DNA of 64,000 nt from IMG/VR virus record IMGVR_UViG_3300020579_000008, positions 1-64,000 of that record; one strand, 5' to 3'. A program made the position numbers and the translations under genes. Of this stretch, positions 51,539 through 60,584 are shown in pieces. Position 1 is the stretch's first letter. The number at the start of each line of letters is the position of its first letter. The stretch is from a virus. The notes beneath the pieces are model-generated. The model was not told the origin of the DNA. It saw only the letters and a list, made by a program, of their open reading frames with translations, and ran no database searches.

Positions 51539-54500
51539 ATGAAAAAACTATTATATTTGCTTAGCATTTGCCTAGCCTTTTCCATATCTTCCTATGCTCA
51601 GGGACCCTTGGGGTTCGCCGCGCTTCCCACTCAGTGGGTTGACAACTCTATTTGCAATCCCCCAGGAAACGCCTACGATGTAACCATTGTGCTCGATGGT
51701 GTTACCTCCACTAACAATGGACCAAATTTAACCAGTGGGGGTATCGGATCAAAGTACCCAAACACCGTTAATGGTTTACTAGACGCCATGAATAATTGGA
51801 GAGATAACGGCGCTAATGCTAATGGTGGTAATAGTTATACAGATGCGTGGTGGCTAATTAAGATTCCGTCTGGATCACTCCTACACGGTAATACACTTGA
51901 CAGCAATCAGTCTTTGGTTACGTTACCGGGAAAGCTTAACGGTAGTACGGAACCTACAAAGTGTCTTGTATTGGAATCCACAACGCCTTTGCCTGTAGGG
52001 CAGATGGCGTGCGGTAGAGGTTTGCCCGGTTTTGGCGGGGCACGTAATCCGGGGTGTACTTCTCCAAACGACAAAGCAAACATGTGGCGTTTGCAATTAG
52101 ATGGTCCTCTTTCTGGAGTTGGCAAAACAGTTATGACCGCAGGGCAAAGTCTAATTGATCCAGCTAAGTATACCAACCACGTCGTGGTTAGGGATGTTGA
52201 ACTAACGGTGCAACCAGGCGCGGCCCAAAGCGCGGCGGGCAGTAAAGCAGTTCGATACTTTGTTGCTTTAAGCGCATTTAGCGGACAATCTGTGTTCGGA
52301 GTTGGACCAACTTTACGCCCGGAAGCCCACGTAATTGGCTTAGATCGCTATTATGCGCACGGGTGGAATCCGGGCGATCCCGGTCAACCTTCGGGAAGCG
52401 GGCCTAATGGCGCTTGCTCAGCTTGGACTAAATCTGGAACTGTTACTACAACCGACAACCACGATGGTACCTTCTTAATAACGCGTGCTACTGGAAGTTA
52501 TTTTGGTCTGACCTTTACTGTAGGGTCTCCGGTTACTATTAACGGAAACGTTTATACAATTACTAATTCTAGCGATATATTAAACGGAGTATCTAATTCT
52601 ACTTTTACGGTTTCCGGTCCCGCAATTGCTAATGGAACTTACTCCTACACGGAATCAAACCCACCGGCACAGTACGCCATAGGTTGCGGAGACGACTCCG
52701 AAGTAGGCGTCGTTTTTGACTGCGATTATTGCTGGAGAATGAACGGCTATATTGAAAAAATCCATTGGTGGGCAAACGAATCACACTCTTCGTCCCAAGG
52801 TTTTGATAACGGGCCTCAGAAGTTTGTTAACAATTGGGAAGAAGGTGGCTCGGCGGGGTGGTTTTCTGGTGGTGGTGCCGTAGATTCAAACGGTGGTCCC
52901 GGCGGCAACATGGAAATAAGGAGAAATTATTTTGGCAGGGATTTAAGTTGGAGAAATCTGTCTGCGGGTGCGGGGCAGAGCCCCAGTCCTCCGTGGGGAT
53001 GCGGCCCAATAGATGGCAACGGGTCGCATGATACCTGTCCGTTTAATTACGCTATTAAGAACTCTATAGAACTAAAGTTGGGCCATAATGTGTTAGTTGA
53101 TGGAAACATTATAGAAAATAACTGGTCCGATGCACAACCCGGCTCGGTGGTTGTTATTAATGCCCGTACGTGCTCCGGCGGATCGGTTTGTGGTATCTTC
53201 GATCCCAACAGTACGCCTCCAGGGCTGCCTAAAACAGGAATTGATAACATACGATTTTCTAATAATTGGATACGTAATTCTCCGAAAACAATTGAGATGG
53301 CCAATCGTTCTGGTATACCGGGAGAAGGGGGCGGTTTAAGTCTTCCCGTAAGGAACAACGATTTTATTAACAATGCACAAACAAACGTCGGTGACACAAA
53401 TCAGTTTGGAAATCCGGGAAATGGCTGGCAATTTGTATCTGGCTCCAATTTGTTTAATTGTAATATGTCCAGCGTCGGAACAACGGTAACGGCCTCCTGT
53501 TTCCCCGGACAAGCAGACATAACCGGCCACATCGGTAAGATTGCGAGTGTAAACAATGTAGTGACCATAACCTATACTCAGGCGCGTCTCGATCCTATGT
53601 TGTGTCTTACTACTCCGACACTTTGCATAGCTAATGGACAAACTCTTATAATATCTAAGCACCCAGGGTGGAATGGAGTGTTTGCTATGGCAGATTCTGC
53701 CGGTAAGTGGGCAGCCGATGGTACCGGAGGAAATAACATTGTTTACACAGACAATATCAACAACCCCGGAACCGCTACTTTGTGCAGCAATACTACTACG
53801 TGCGCGGCTCTATTAGGTAATGGCGATGTTGTTTACACATCCCTTGGTTACAAGCTGACTGATATATTGGTTAATGATAATGTATACGCTCACAATATAA
53901 CCAAGGCGGCGGTAATCACCAGTGTTTCTTCTAACGGTACCACCGCGTCACTTACATTGTCCGACAATACTTATACAGAGACTAACAGCTTGGTTGTCGG
54001 TCAATCAATTAGCATTTCAAAATTAACGGGTTCTAATAGTGTACTGAACTGCACCGGTTGTATAGTTACTAGTGTGTCGGGCTCTAATCCGCAAGTCGGG
54101 TTCACAGTTAGTTCCTCCGCGAATATAGTACTTAATACAACTGCGGGACAACTAGATGACAATACCTGCACCGCGAGTGGATACGCGGTCGGTTCTTCTT
54201 CCGCAAATACTACCTATGCCCAGGCCGGTACTCTACCGAACGGTTTAACTGTTGTATATACCGCGCCTTCCCCTACCGGAACCGCTAAGTGCATAATTGA
54301 AAACGGGGCCGGACAACCCAAAAACGTTACTATACAAAACAACACGGTTCTGTCTCCCAGCTTGTTTGCGATTACGTCCTTCGGACAATTTTGGCAGTCT
54401 AGCGGCAGCCGGTTCTTTAAAAACGTATTTATTACCAACGATACTGGGCGGAATTCCGATGTAACCTGTACCAATCAAGGAGGTGGGACCTCTGCTTTTA

Positions 54501-55048
54501 CTTGTTGGGACCCGAACACTTTTGAATATTGGCAAAACGTTATGCCGGGACAGCTCTCAACAGCTTGGAGTACCCCCGATCCATTAGGGTTGTGTCCGGG
54601 GTGTCTTAATTATTTCCCGCCAAATGGAAGCCCAAGTGGATTTGGTGGTGGAAGCCAGGGAGTAAACTGCGCCACCGGTACCGCTAATCCTAATTGCTTG
54701 GGATTCTCCGGGTTTATGAACGGAGCATCCGCACTGGTTACCTTCCCAACCGGGCCGTGTCCAGACGCCAATGCGCCGTATAATTGCCCGCTGATGTCTT
54801 TGCCCTACGCGGATAATTTAAGGCTGTCCCACCTTTCTTATGTCGGGTCTAGTTCGTATTCGGCATTTGGGGTTAACACGGCGCAGATGACCACGGCTAT
54901 GACACAGACCTTGTATATCTGCCCAATCGGGGCGAACTGCGGTCCCCATGGGCCTTATCCCGATGGCGGTGTTAACACCGGTCTAGGAATTAATGGGGTT
55001 ATATTGACACCGTTTACCATCCTAACATCGGGCGCGGTAGAAAAGTAA
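51539..55048 (+). CDS. large exported beta-helix-type protein (1,169 aa)
   Basis: MKKLLYLLSICLAFSISSYAQ is a strong signal peptide. The mature protein has a Trp-rich N-terminal part (ALPTQWVDNSICNPPGNAYDV) and then Asn/Gly/Thr-rich coils with DNIRFSNNWIRNSPKTIEM and NVTIQNNTVLS, typical of right-handed parallel beta-helices. Cys are frequent, which suits an oxidising compartment. It may be a polysaccharide-active spike or secreted enzyme. Catalytic residues cannot be named. Confidence 0.6.
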   Translation: MKKLLYLLSICLAFSISSYAQGPLGFAALPTQWVDNSICNPPGNAYDVTIVLDGVTSTNNGPNLTSGGIGSKYPNTVNGLLDAMNNWRDNGANANGGNSYTDAWWLIKIPSGSLLHGNTLDSNQSLVTLPGKLNGSTEPTKCLVLESTTPLPVGQMACGRGLPGFGGARNPGCTSPNDKANMWRLQLDGPLSGVGKTVMTAGQSLIDPAKYTNHVVVRDVELTVQPGAAQSAAGSKAVRYFVALSAFSGQSVFGVGPTLRPEAHVIGLDRYYAHGWNPGDPGQPSGSGPNGACSAWTKSGTVTTTDNHDGTFLITRATGSYFGLTFTVGSPVTINGNVYTITNSSDILNGVSNSTFTVSGPAIANGTYSYTESNPPAQYAIGCGDDSEVGVVFDCDYCWRMNGYIEKIHWWANESHSSSQGFDNGPQKFVNNWEEGGSAGWFSGGGAVDSNGGPGGNMEIRRNYFGRDLSWRNLSAGAGQSPSPPWGCGPIDGNGSHDTCPFNYAIKNSIELKLGHNVLVDGNIIENNWSDAQPGSVVVINARTCSGGSVCGIFDPNSTPPGLPKTGIDNIRFSNNWIRNSPKTIEMANRSGIPGEGGGLSLPVRNNDFINNAQTNVGDTNQFGNPGNGWQFVSGSNLFNCNMSSVGTTVTASCFPGQADITGHIGKIASVNNVVTITYTQARLDPMLCLTTPTLCIANGQTLIISKHPGWNGVFAMADSAGKWAADGTGGNNIVYTDNINNPGTATLCSNTTTCAALLGNGDVVYTSLGYKLTDILVNDNVYAHNITKAAVITSVSSNGTTASLTLSDNTYTETNSLVVGQSISISKLTGSNSVLNCTGCIVTSVSGSNPQVGFTVSSSANIVLNTTAGQLDDNTCTASGYAVGSSSANTTYAQAGTLPNGLTVVYTAPSPTGTAKCIIENGAGQPKNVTIQNNTVLSPSLFAITSFGQFWQSSGSRFFKNVFITNDTGRNSDVTCTNQGGGTSAFTCWDPNTFEYWQNVMPGQLSTAWSTPDPLGLCPGCLNYFPPNGSPSGFGGGSQGVNCATGTANPNCLGFSGFMNGASALVTFPTGPCPDANAPYNCPLMSLPYADNLRLSHLSYVGSSSYSAFGVNTAQMTTAMTQTLYICPIGANCGPHGPYPDGGVNTGLGINGVILTPFTILTSGAVEK

Positions 55049-55061
55049 AAAGGAGGACTAA

Positions 55062-55520
55062 GTGGGTACAAACTTAAACGACATAGCATTGGCGCTGGAA
55101 GAACGTGCACAAGAACTAGAACGGCAGAAGGCCAGCGCCGTGCACTCGCATAGAATTGAACTGGCTAAACTTAAGAAGCAAAGGGAAACCGAGCAAGCCC
55201 GCCAAGAAGCCGAGTATAGAACCAAGGTTGCCGAGCACGAGCGTATTAAACGAGAAAAAAAGGAAGCCGCAGAGAGAGAACTACGCGAGGAAGCCGTACG
55301 GCGTTCGGAGAAGGACATGGAGTACGCCAAGAAGCAGGCGGAGATAGACTTGGCGGCTAAGAAGGCGGAGGAGCTTAGGGCGCAGATGGTGGAGCTGGAG
55401 AACAACCAGGCGAAAGCCAAGCAAGCGGAACTGGACTACTTAGAAAGCCTTAAGCCAAAAGTTAACAGCGAGAGAATCATGCCGAACCCAATGCAAAGGT
55501 TCTTTCAGGCCCAAGAATAA
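55062..55520 (+). CDS. coiled-coil protein (152 aa)
   Basis: GTG start at 55062 behind AAAAAGGAGGAC. Almost the whole protein is one charged helix (Glu/Lys/Arg/Ala) with heptad periodicity, ending in ERIMPNPMQRFFQAQE. It could be a fibre chaperone or a rod-like virion piece. No family is recognised. Confidence 0.6.
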   Translation: MGTNLNDIALALEERAQELERQKASAVHSHRIELAKLKKQRETEQARQEAEYRTKVAEHERIKREKKEAAERELREEAVRRSEKDMEYAKKQAEIDLAAKKAEELRAQMVELENNQAKAKQAELDYLESLKPKVNSERIMPNPMQRFFQAQE

Positions 55521-55545
55521 TTTTAAAAAATCTCAAACTTTGATC

Positions 55546-55599
55546 GGTTTGAGCCAGGGCCTCGTTGCCCGTAAGCAGCGGGGCTCAACCTACTTACGG
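55546..55599 (+). promoter_or_regulatory. pseudoknot-type leader of the HNH gene, second stem reaches the ribosome-binding site
   Basis: Stem 1 is GGTTTGAGCC (55546-55555) with GGCTCAACC (55582-55590), 9 pairs with one bulged T. Stem 2 is CCGTAAG (55569-55575) with CTTACGG (55593-55599), 7 perfect pairs whose 3' arm supplies the first two bases of the GGAGG before ATG 55608. The arms are interleaved; the first loop is longer (13 bases) than in the other four leaders. Confidence 0.58.
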
Positions 55600-55607
55600 A
55601 GGAATTT

Positions 55608-56219
55608 ATGAAATTTATAGACATAACTGGTCATACTTATGGAGAATTAACTGTTATAAAAAGAAGGCCGGGAAATAGCAAGAATAAAAGAGCAATGTGG
55701 GTTTGTATGTGTAGTTGCGGCAAAGAGCATATAGTAGACAGTAATAGATTACGCTCTGGGAATACTACAAGTTGCGGCCATTTAATTACCCATTGTTTGC
55801 GTGGGCATTTAAGAATTCCTGAAAACTTATATGATAATGGCGGCTGTAAACAATGTAAAAAAGAAAAGGGCAATTCTTTACACAAAAGAGACCCAGAAGC
55901 GCATAGAATAGCGTGCCAACGCTGGACGGATAGAACTAAATTAGAAGCCTTAACTCATTATGGTCCGGGTGGAAAATTAGGATGTTGCTGGGAAGGTTGT
56001 GTGGTAGAAGATATAGACATGCTTAGTTTAGATCACATCAAGGATGATGGTAATACACACTGGCAAAAAACTGGAGCAAAGTACGGCGGTGGGGCGCTGT
56101 ATACTTGGGCCAGAAAGAATGGTTGGCCAAAAGTATTACAAACTCTATGCTTTAACCACCAATTTAAAAAGAGAATGAATAAAGTCAGGGCAGATAGATT
56201 AAAGCCCTTAGGAGAATAA
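55608..56219 (+). CDS. HNH endonuclease with N-terminal zinc-ribbon domain
   Basis: 203 residues. GHTYGELTVIKRRPG and CMCSCGKEHIVDSNRLRSGNTTSCG match the N-terminal domain of the 18481 protein. HCLRGHLRIPENLY..GCKQCKK adds a second zinc knuckle like that in the 33147 protein. MLSLDHIKDDGNTHWQ and WPKVLQTLCFNHQFKKR form the HNH core. The combination suggests module shuffling among the endonucleases of this phage. It lies 4 bases before the next fibre gene. Confidence 0.83.
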   Translation: MKFIDITGHTYGELTVIKRRPGNSKNKRAMWVCMCSCGKEHIVDSNRLRSGNTTSCGHLITHCLRGHLRIPENLYDNGGCKQCKKEKGNSLHKRDPEAHRIACQRWTDRTKLEALTHYGPGGKLGCCWEGCVVEDIDMLSLDHIKDDGNTHWQKTGAKYGGGALYTWARKNGWPKVLQTLCFNHQFKKRMNKVRADRLKPLGE

Positions 56220-56223
56220 AATA

Positions 56224-58302
56224 ATGGCAGTTACTCTTTATCCCGGCGGCGATAACCCTGTCACTGTAAATTTTGGACTGGCTCTTTGGGATATGAGCTT
56301 TACAATGGCTGAAAATTTTGAGATTATAGACCAGTTTCTCGGAGGTGGGGGAGGTTCATCTTCTTTTAGTAGCATTACAAGCGGGACAAATACTAATCAT
56401 ACCCTAACTGTAGGAAATTTATCTTCCCTAACTTTTACTGGAACCGGAGTTGTGAACGCAAACGAACTTAACGGAATAGGTATCGGCGGTACTTTGACCC
56501 ATGCCGGGCAAATCCTTATCAGTCAGCCCGGTAATACCACAGCAGTTTGGGCAGACCCCTTGGTACAAGGTATTCAAGCAGAGGGCACAACCGCGTCCAC
56601 GGTTAATCCCGTTCTTATAGCGGGCAAGGACAACTTAGGAAATCTTAGGGATTTAACGCTGGATTCTAGCGGAAACCTTTTAGTTACTGGCTCACTCACA
56701 ACGACACCCCCGGCGAATGCGTCTACGAATGTCACACAGTTTGGCAGTAATAACATTGTTACGGGTACCGGAGCGAGTGGCCTAGGAATTCCTCGCTTCA
56801 CTATTGCCAATGATTCTTCCCTTGCGGCCAACCAAAGCGTAAATGTAAATCAAATCGGAGGGTCCGCCATCACAGAAGGGCAGAAAACTATGGCCGCTTC
56901 TGTACCCGTGGTTATTGCCTCGGATCAGACTGCTATACCAGTTTCTTTAGGCTCTATTTCAACCGTAGACATTCAAAAATGGGCCGGTACTTCTCTTGGC
57001 ACACCTGCTAATTTTGGTGTTAGTCCCGGTTCAGTTATCTCGGGCTCTGTTAATGCCTCATTGTTTGCCGGTAGTACCGCACTTTCAGCTACAGGATCAA
57101 ATCTTAATGTAAATGTTAGTGGAGGAAGCACAAATCCGGCGGCTGGACTTACGGGATCGGCACCCCCAACATCGGCAGACTATAGCGGTATTAACGTTGG
57201 CGCGACACTTCGTGGACGAACCGGGGTTAATCCTACCGGCACAGTATATGCAGCGCAAACCGATCTTACTTCTCTTAACGGTGTCTCTCTTGGTTCTCCT
57301 GCCGCATATGGTACGTCTCCGGGGGCGGTAAACGCCCTCGGTGTAAACGCGTTTATTACTAATACTCCAGCCGTAACGTTAACTTCAACCACAATAACAG
57401 GTACCGTGGCTGTTACGCAAAGCACTTCTCCTTGGGTTGATAATCTTACACAGGTGGCCGGGACAGTTTTGGGATCAACGGCGGTTGTTAATTTTGGTAC
57501 CGCTCCCGCCGCTGCCGCTGTACCTGGAGTCAATGCTTCTTTGTTTTCTGGCACTACAGCATTGACCAATACTGGCGGGGCTTTAAATGTTAATGTTTCA
57601 ACCGCCCCGCTTACAACAGTAAACCTAACCCAATGGGCCAGTACTGCCCTTGGTACTCCAACTAACTTTGGCACCACACCTGGAGCTGTAGTTGCTGGAA
57701 GTGTTAATTCATCTCTGTTTCTTGGCACAACGGCAGCGGCGCTGGCGGGAGGCACCGCTGGTGTGCAAAAAGTTGGAATTGTTGGGGGCACAGCCGCTAC
57801 GATTGATGCCACAATTGCTGCTGGTACCGCGCCTACTAATGGTCTAGCGGTTTTAACTCAATATAATAGCGCTACTGCCGTACCAACAGCCGCCCAAACT
57901 GTAGTTTTACAAAGCGATTCCTGGGGCAACCTACTTACTAGGCCTTATAGAAGAGCAAAGATAACCGGACAAGCTACTACAATTACAAATTCTTCTGCGG
58001 CTACTACGGTATTTGCTGCGCAGGGCGTTGGCACATTTGGTGACATCTCCAATTTTGTACTTACGGCGACACCAGCGGCAACCACCGCCGTAGCGTTTAC
58101 CGCCACCCTTTCTGATGGCACAGTTAGTTACATTTTTGATATGGATACCGGATCGGTAGCGGCCCCAAGTGTGCCTACAAATATTAATTTCGACCCACCC
58201 CTTCCCGGCACCACAGCTAATACGGTGTGGACAGTGGCGCTTAGTGTAAATACTATTACGGTTCATATTACCGTTGTGGGAGTTGCACAAAAATCTAGTT
58301 AA
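56224..58302 (+). CDS. long tail fibre (692 aa)
   Basis: The N-terminus (NFGLALWDMSFTMAENFEIIDQFLGGGGGSSS) resembles the anchor and Gly hinge of the 49914 fibre. Then come several repeats of about 45 residues of the type QWAGT-LGTPTNFGTTPGAV-AGSVNSSLF-GTTAL, plus an EGQKTMAASVPVVIASDQTAIPVS block common in phage fibres. A beta-rich tip closes the protein. It is the last gene of the late block. Confidence 0.72.
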   Translation: MAVTLYPGGDNPVTVNFGLALWDMSFTMAENFEIIDQFLGGGGGSSSFSSITSGTNTNHTLTVGNLSSLTFTGTGVVNANELNGIGIGGTLTHAGQILISQPGNTTAVWADPLVQGIQAEGTTASTVNPVLIAGKDNLGNLRDLTLDSSGNLLVTGSLTTTPPANASTNVTQFGSNNIVTGTGASGLGIPRFTIANDSSLAANQSVNVNQIGGSAITEGQKTMAASVPVVIASDQTAIPVSLGSISTVDIQKWAGTSLGTPANFGVSPGSVISGSVNASLFAGSTALSATGSNLNVNVSGGSTNPAAGLTGSAPPTSADYSGINVGATLRGRTGVNPTGTVYAAQTDLTSLNGVSLGSPAAYGTSPGAVNALGVNAFITNTPAVTLTSTTITGTVAVTQSTSPWVDNLTQVAGTVLGSTAVVNFGTAPAAAAVPGVNASLFSGTTALTNTGGALNVNVSTAPLTTVNLTQWASTALGTPTNFGTTPGAVVAGSVNSSLFLGTTAAALAGGTAGVQKVGIVGGTAATIDATIAAGTAPTNGLAVLTQYNSATAVPTAAQTVVLQSDSWGNLLTRPYRRAKITGQATTITNSSAATTVFAAQGVGTFGDISNFVLTATPAATTAVAFTATLSDGTVSYIFDMDTGSVAAPSVPTNINFDPPLPGTTANTVWTVALSVNTITVHITVVGVAQKSS

Positions 58303-58316
58303 AATTAAGAAAGTGC

Positions 58317-58345
58317 TTGACACGTAATTTGGTTTATGCTATGCT
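58317..58345 (+). promoter_or_regulatory. sigma70-type promoter
   Basis: TTGACA (58317-58322), a 17-base spacer and TATGCT (58340-58345): a perfect -35 and a good -10 for host RNA polymerase. It lies between the last fibre gene and the exonuclease gene and probably drives an early or middle unit of 58398-60584. Confidence 0.8.
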
Positions 58346-58397
58346 TTCTGTAGACCAACCTGCTGTAAAATCATAAATTGATTCGGGGAAGGCAATA

Positions 58398-59153
58398 ATG
58401 CTATCTAAGCCAAGGATTTTGCTGTTGGACGTTGAGACTTTTCCAAACGTTGCGTATGTCTGGGGAAAATATGAGCAGAATGTCATTGAATACAAACAAG
58501 AGAGTTGCCTTGCAACCTTTGCTTATAAATGGCTAGACGAAGACAAAGTGTACGTTAGGGGATTGCCGGACTACAGCGGGTATAAAAGGGGCTCCTACAA
58601 CGACAAAAAGCTGGTTACCGACTTGTGGAAGCTGTTGGACGCTGCCGATATTGTAGTGGCCCATAACGGGGATGCCTTCGACGTACGGGTGTGCAACTAC
58701 CGGTTTATTGTTAACGGGTTAATGCCGCCAAGCCCATACAAGACGGTAGATACCAAGAAGGCCACCAAGCGAGTGGCTCGTTTCAACTCAAACAAGATAG
58801 ACGACCTTGGTACCATATTGGGAATGGGGCAGAAAATAAAGACGGACTTCTCGCTCTGGCGTGGGTGTATTGAAGGCGATCCGGCAGAGTGGAAGAAAAT
58901 GATGGACTACAACAAGCAGGATGTTTTGTTGCTGGAGAAGCTGTACCTTCGTATACGCCCGTGGATCAGCAACCATCCTAATTTTACAGTCGAAAATGGG
59001 GCGAGTTGCCCGAAATGTAACGCATTTGATATTCAATACCGGGGCTATGCAATTACTAATACCAGGCGCTACAGACGTTTCCAGTGCAATAGCTGCGGAG
59101 GCTGGGGCCGGGTAGTAAAGAGCGAGGGCAGCGCGAAGGTTACAAATGCTTAG
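58398..59153 (+). CDS. DnaQ/RNase H-like 3'-5' exonuclease with C-terminal zinc ribbon
   Basis: 251 residues. LLLDVETFP (Exo I, DxE), IVVAHNGDAFDVR (Exo II) and DYNKQDVLLLEKLY (Exo III, YxxxD) give the four acidic residues of DEDDy exonucleases. CPKCNAFDIQYRGYAITNTRRYRRFQCNSC split by 20 residues is a zinc ribbon, a frequent addition on stand-alone phage versions. A role in DNA processing or nucleotide recycling is likely. It is the first gene after a strong promoter. Confidence 0.85.
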   Translation: MLSKPRILLLDVETFPNVAYVWGKYEQNVIEYKQESCLATFAYKWLDEDKVYVRGLPDYSGYKRGSYNDKKLVTDLWKLLDAADIVVAHNGDAFDVRVCNYRFIVNGLMPPSPYKTVDTKKATKRVARFNSNKIDDLGTILGMGQKIKTDFSLWRGCIEGDPAEWKKMMDYNKQDVLLLEKLYLRIRPWISNHPNFTVENGASCPKCNAFDIQYRGYAITNTRRYRRFQCNSCGGWGRVVKSEGSAKVTNA

Positions 59154-59165
59154 GGAGAAAAAGTA

Positions 59166-59804
59166 ATGTTGCAAGACTCAGAGACAATACATTCAATTGT
59201 AATAGGACTAGGGTTTCGCGCACGCAGCGGCAAGGATTCTGCTGCGGCTGCGATTATAGGGACCCATAGTAACCAGTACAGCATCAAAAGATTTGCATTT
59301 GCCGACGAACTCAAACGCGAAGTTAATGAGATGGCTCAGCAAGCTGGTGGTATGCAAAACTTATTCCTAAAGCATAAAGGAATCTGGCCTTCTTGGGTTG
59401 GATACGAAAAAGATGCTCCTATAGACTACCTTTGTCCTGAAGGAAAGCAGAGGCGGCTCTTACAATATTGGGGAGTATATCGAAGAGAGCAAGATGAAAA
59501 TTATTGGGTAGAAAAGGTCGCCAAGAAAATTTCTGAGGATCAGCCAATGGTTGCGCTGGTTAGCGACCTCAGATTTAAGAATGAGAAAAAATGGATTGAA
59601 CAATACGGGGACAGTATAAGGGTAGATAGGCCTGGCTTGGATTCCTTAGACAGCCACATTTCAGAACAAGAACTGGCAAAGGTGCCGGATTACGAATGGG
59701 GCGCAATCCTCAAAAACGATTGTAGTTTAGAAGAATTTCAAACTCGCGCAGTAAACGTCTTTGATTATCTAATGGAACGTCCACAAGGAGTGAAAAATGC
59801 TTAG
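59166..59804 (+). CDS. deoxynucleoside monophosphate kinase-like protein
   Basis: 212 residues. GLGFRARSGKDSAAAAI is a P-loop of the type GxxxxGKD(S) used by T4 gp1-like dNMP kinases. FAFADELKREVNEMAQQ, RRLLQYWGVYRR and VALVSDLRFKNEKKWIEQYG match the substrate and lid segments. It would convert dNMPs to dNDPs for phage DNA synthesis. It follows the exonuclease by 12 bases and overlaps a tiny membrane-protein gene. Confidence 0.8.
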   Translation: MLQDSETIHSIVIGLGFRARSGKDSAAAAIIGTHSNQYSIKRFAFADELKREVNEMAQQAGGMQNLFLKHKGIWPSWVGYEKDAPIDYLCPEGKQRRLLQYWGVYRREQDENYWVEKVAKKISEDQPMVALVSDLRFKNEKKWIEQYGDSIRVDRPGLDSLDSHISEQELAKVPDYEWGAILKNDCSLEEFQTRAVNVFDYLMERPQGVKNA

Positions 59805-59889
59805 CACACCCGAGCGTATCCTTATCGTCGTAACCTGTTCAATGTGGCTCATAATTAGTGTGGTTGTTATCTGGCAGGGTCTAATATGA
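59797..59889 (+). CDS. tiny single-TM membrane protein (30 aa)
   Basis: ATG 59797 (AAGGAGTG upstream) to TGA 59887-59889. The product is MLSTPERILIVVTCSMWLII and ten more hydrophobic residues, a single membrane helix. It overlaps the dNMP kinase by 8 bases and the protease gene by ATGA, so it is under tight translational coupling. It could be an accessory to the membrane protease. Confidence 0.55.
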   Translation: MLSTPERILIVVTCSMWLIISVVVIWQGLI

Positions 59890-60584
59890 ACATATCTAGG
59901 GATTATCTTAACAAATTCGTTGTGGTCGTGGGTATAGCTTGGCTCACCCTCGGCATCACCCTTCTGTTCTTAGTAAAGCACTGGCGTCACCAGACGAGTA
60001 CCCAAGCGAGCGGCCAAGCGATTTCCTGGCAAAAGCAGCACGCCTCTACGCATCGTATTGGTATATATTCCGTGTTTGAAGCCATTGATGATCTGGGCAA
60101 AGCCCATTGCAGTGGCACGGCGGTTGCCAAGCACGCCCTGCTTACGGCGCAGCACTGCTTTCATAACAGCAACGAAGTCTTGCTAGATGATTCTTGGAGA
60201 AAGAATATAATCGTGGCCGCATTTCCCGACGGTAATGACCACGTTATTCTACTCCTAGATCACACATTTTACGACTACGCTTCTATTTCTCAGAGGGAGC
60301 TGGTACCGGGAGAAAAAGTAGGTATTTTTGGCAACCCCGGACATAGAAGTGACGTATATCATACGGGTTACTTCGATTCCATGCGGTATTACAAAGATTT
60401 TGACCGAAATTTTCAGGTGTTTGAGCTACCGGTATTTAGAGGGGACTCCGGCGCTGGTATTTTCGATGAAAAAGGCAGAGTAATTTCGGTAGTATCGCTT
60501 TCTAATGAGTCCTCGGAGGCGGTATCCCTTCCTTTGTCCTTTAGCGAAAACCAGTTAAGGGCTATAGAGCAGGCCGCTCCTTAA
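59886..60584 (+). CDS. membrane-anchored trypsin-like serine protease
   Basis: 232 residues. An N-terminal TM segment (VVVVGIAWLTLGITLLFLV) is followed by a chymotrypsin-fold domain: AKHALLTAQHCF (His), FYDYASISQ (Asp) and FRGDSGAGIFDEKG (Ser, GDSGAG). All three catalytic residues are present. The linker after the TM (STQASGQAISW) is encoded by the dispersed 11-nt repeat. It would act on the periplasmic side, perhaps on host envelope proteins or phage exported proteins. Confidence 0.8.
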   Translation: MNISRDYLNKFVVVVGIAWLTLGITLLFLVKHWRHQTSTQASGQAISWQKQHASTHRIGIYSVFEAIDDLGKAHCSGTAVAKHALLTAQHCFHNSNEVLLDDSWRKNIIVAAFPDGNDHVILLLDHTFYDYASISQRELVPGEKVGIFGNPGHRSDVYHTGYFDSMRYYKDFDRNFQVFELPVFRGDSGAGIFDEKGRVISVVSLSNESSEAVSLPLSFSENQLRAIEQAAP

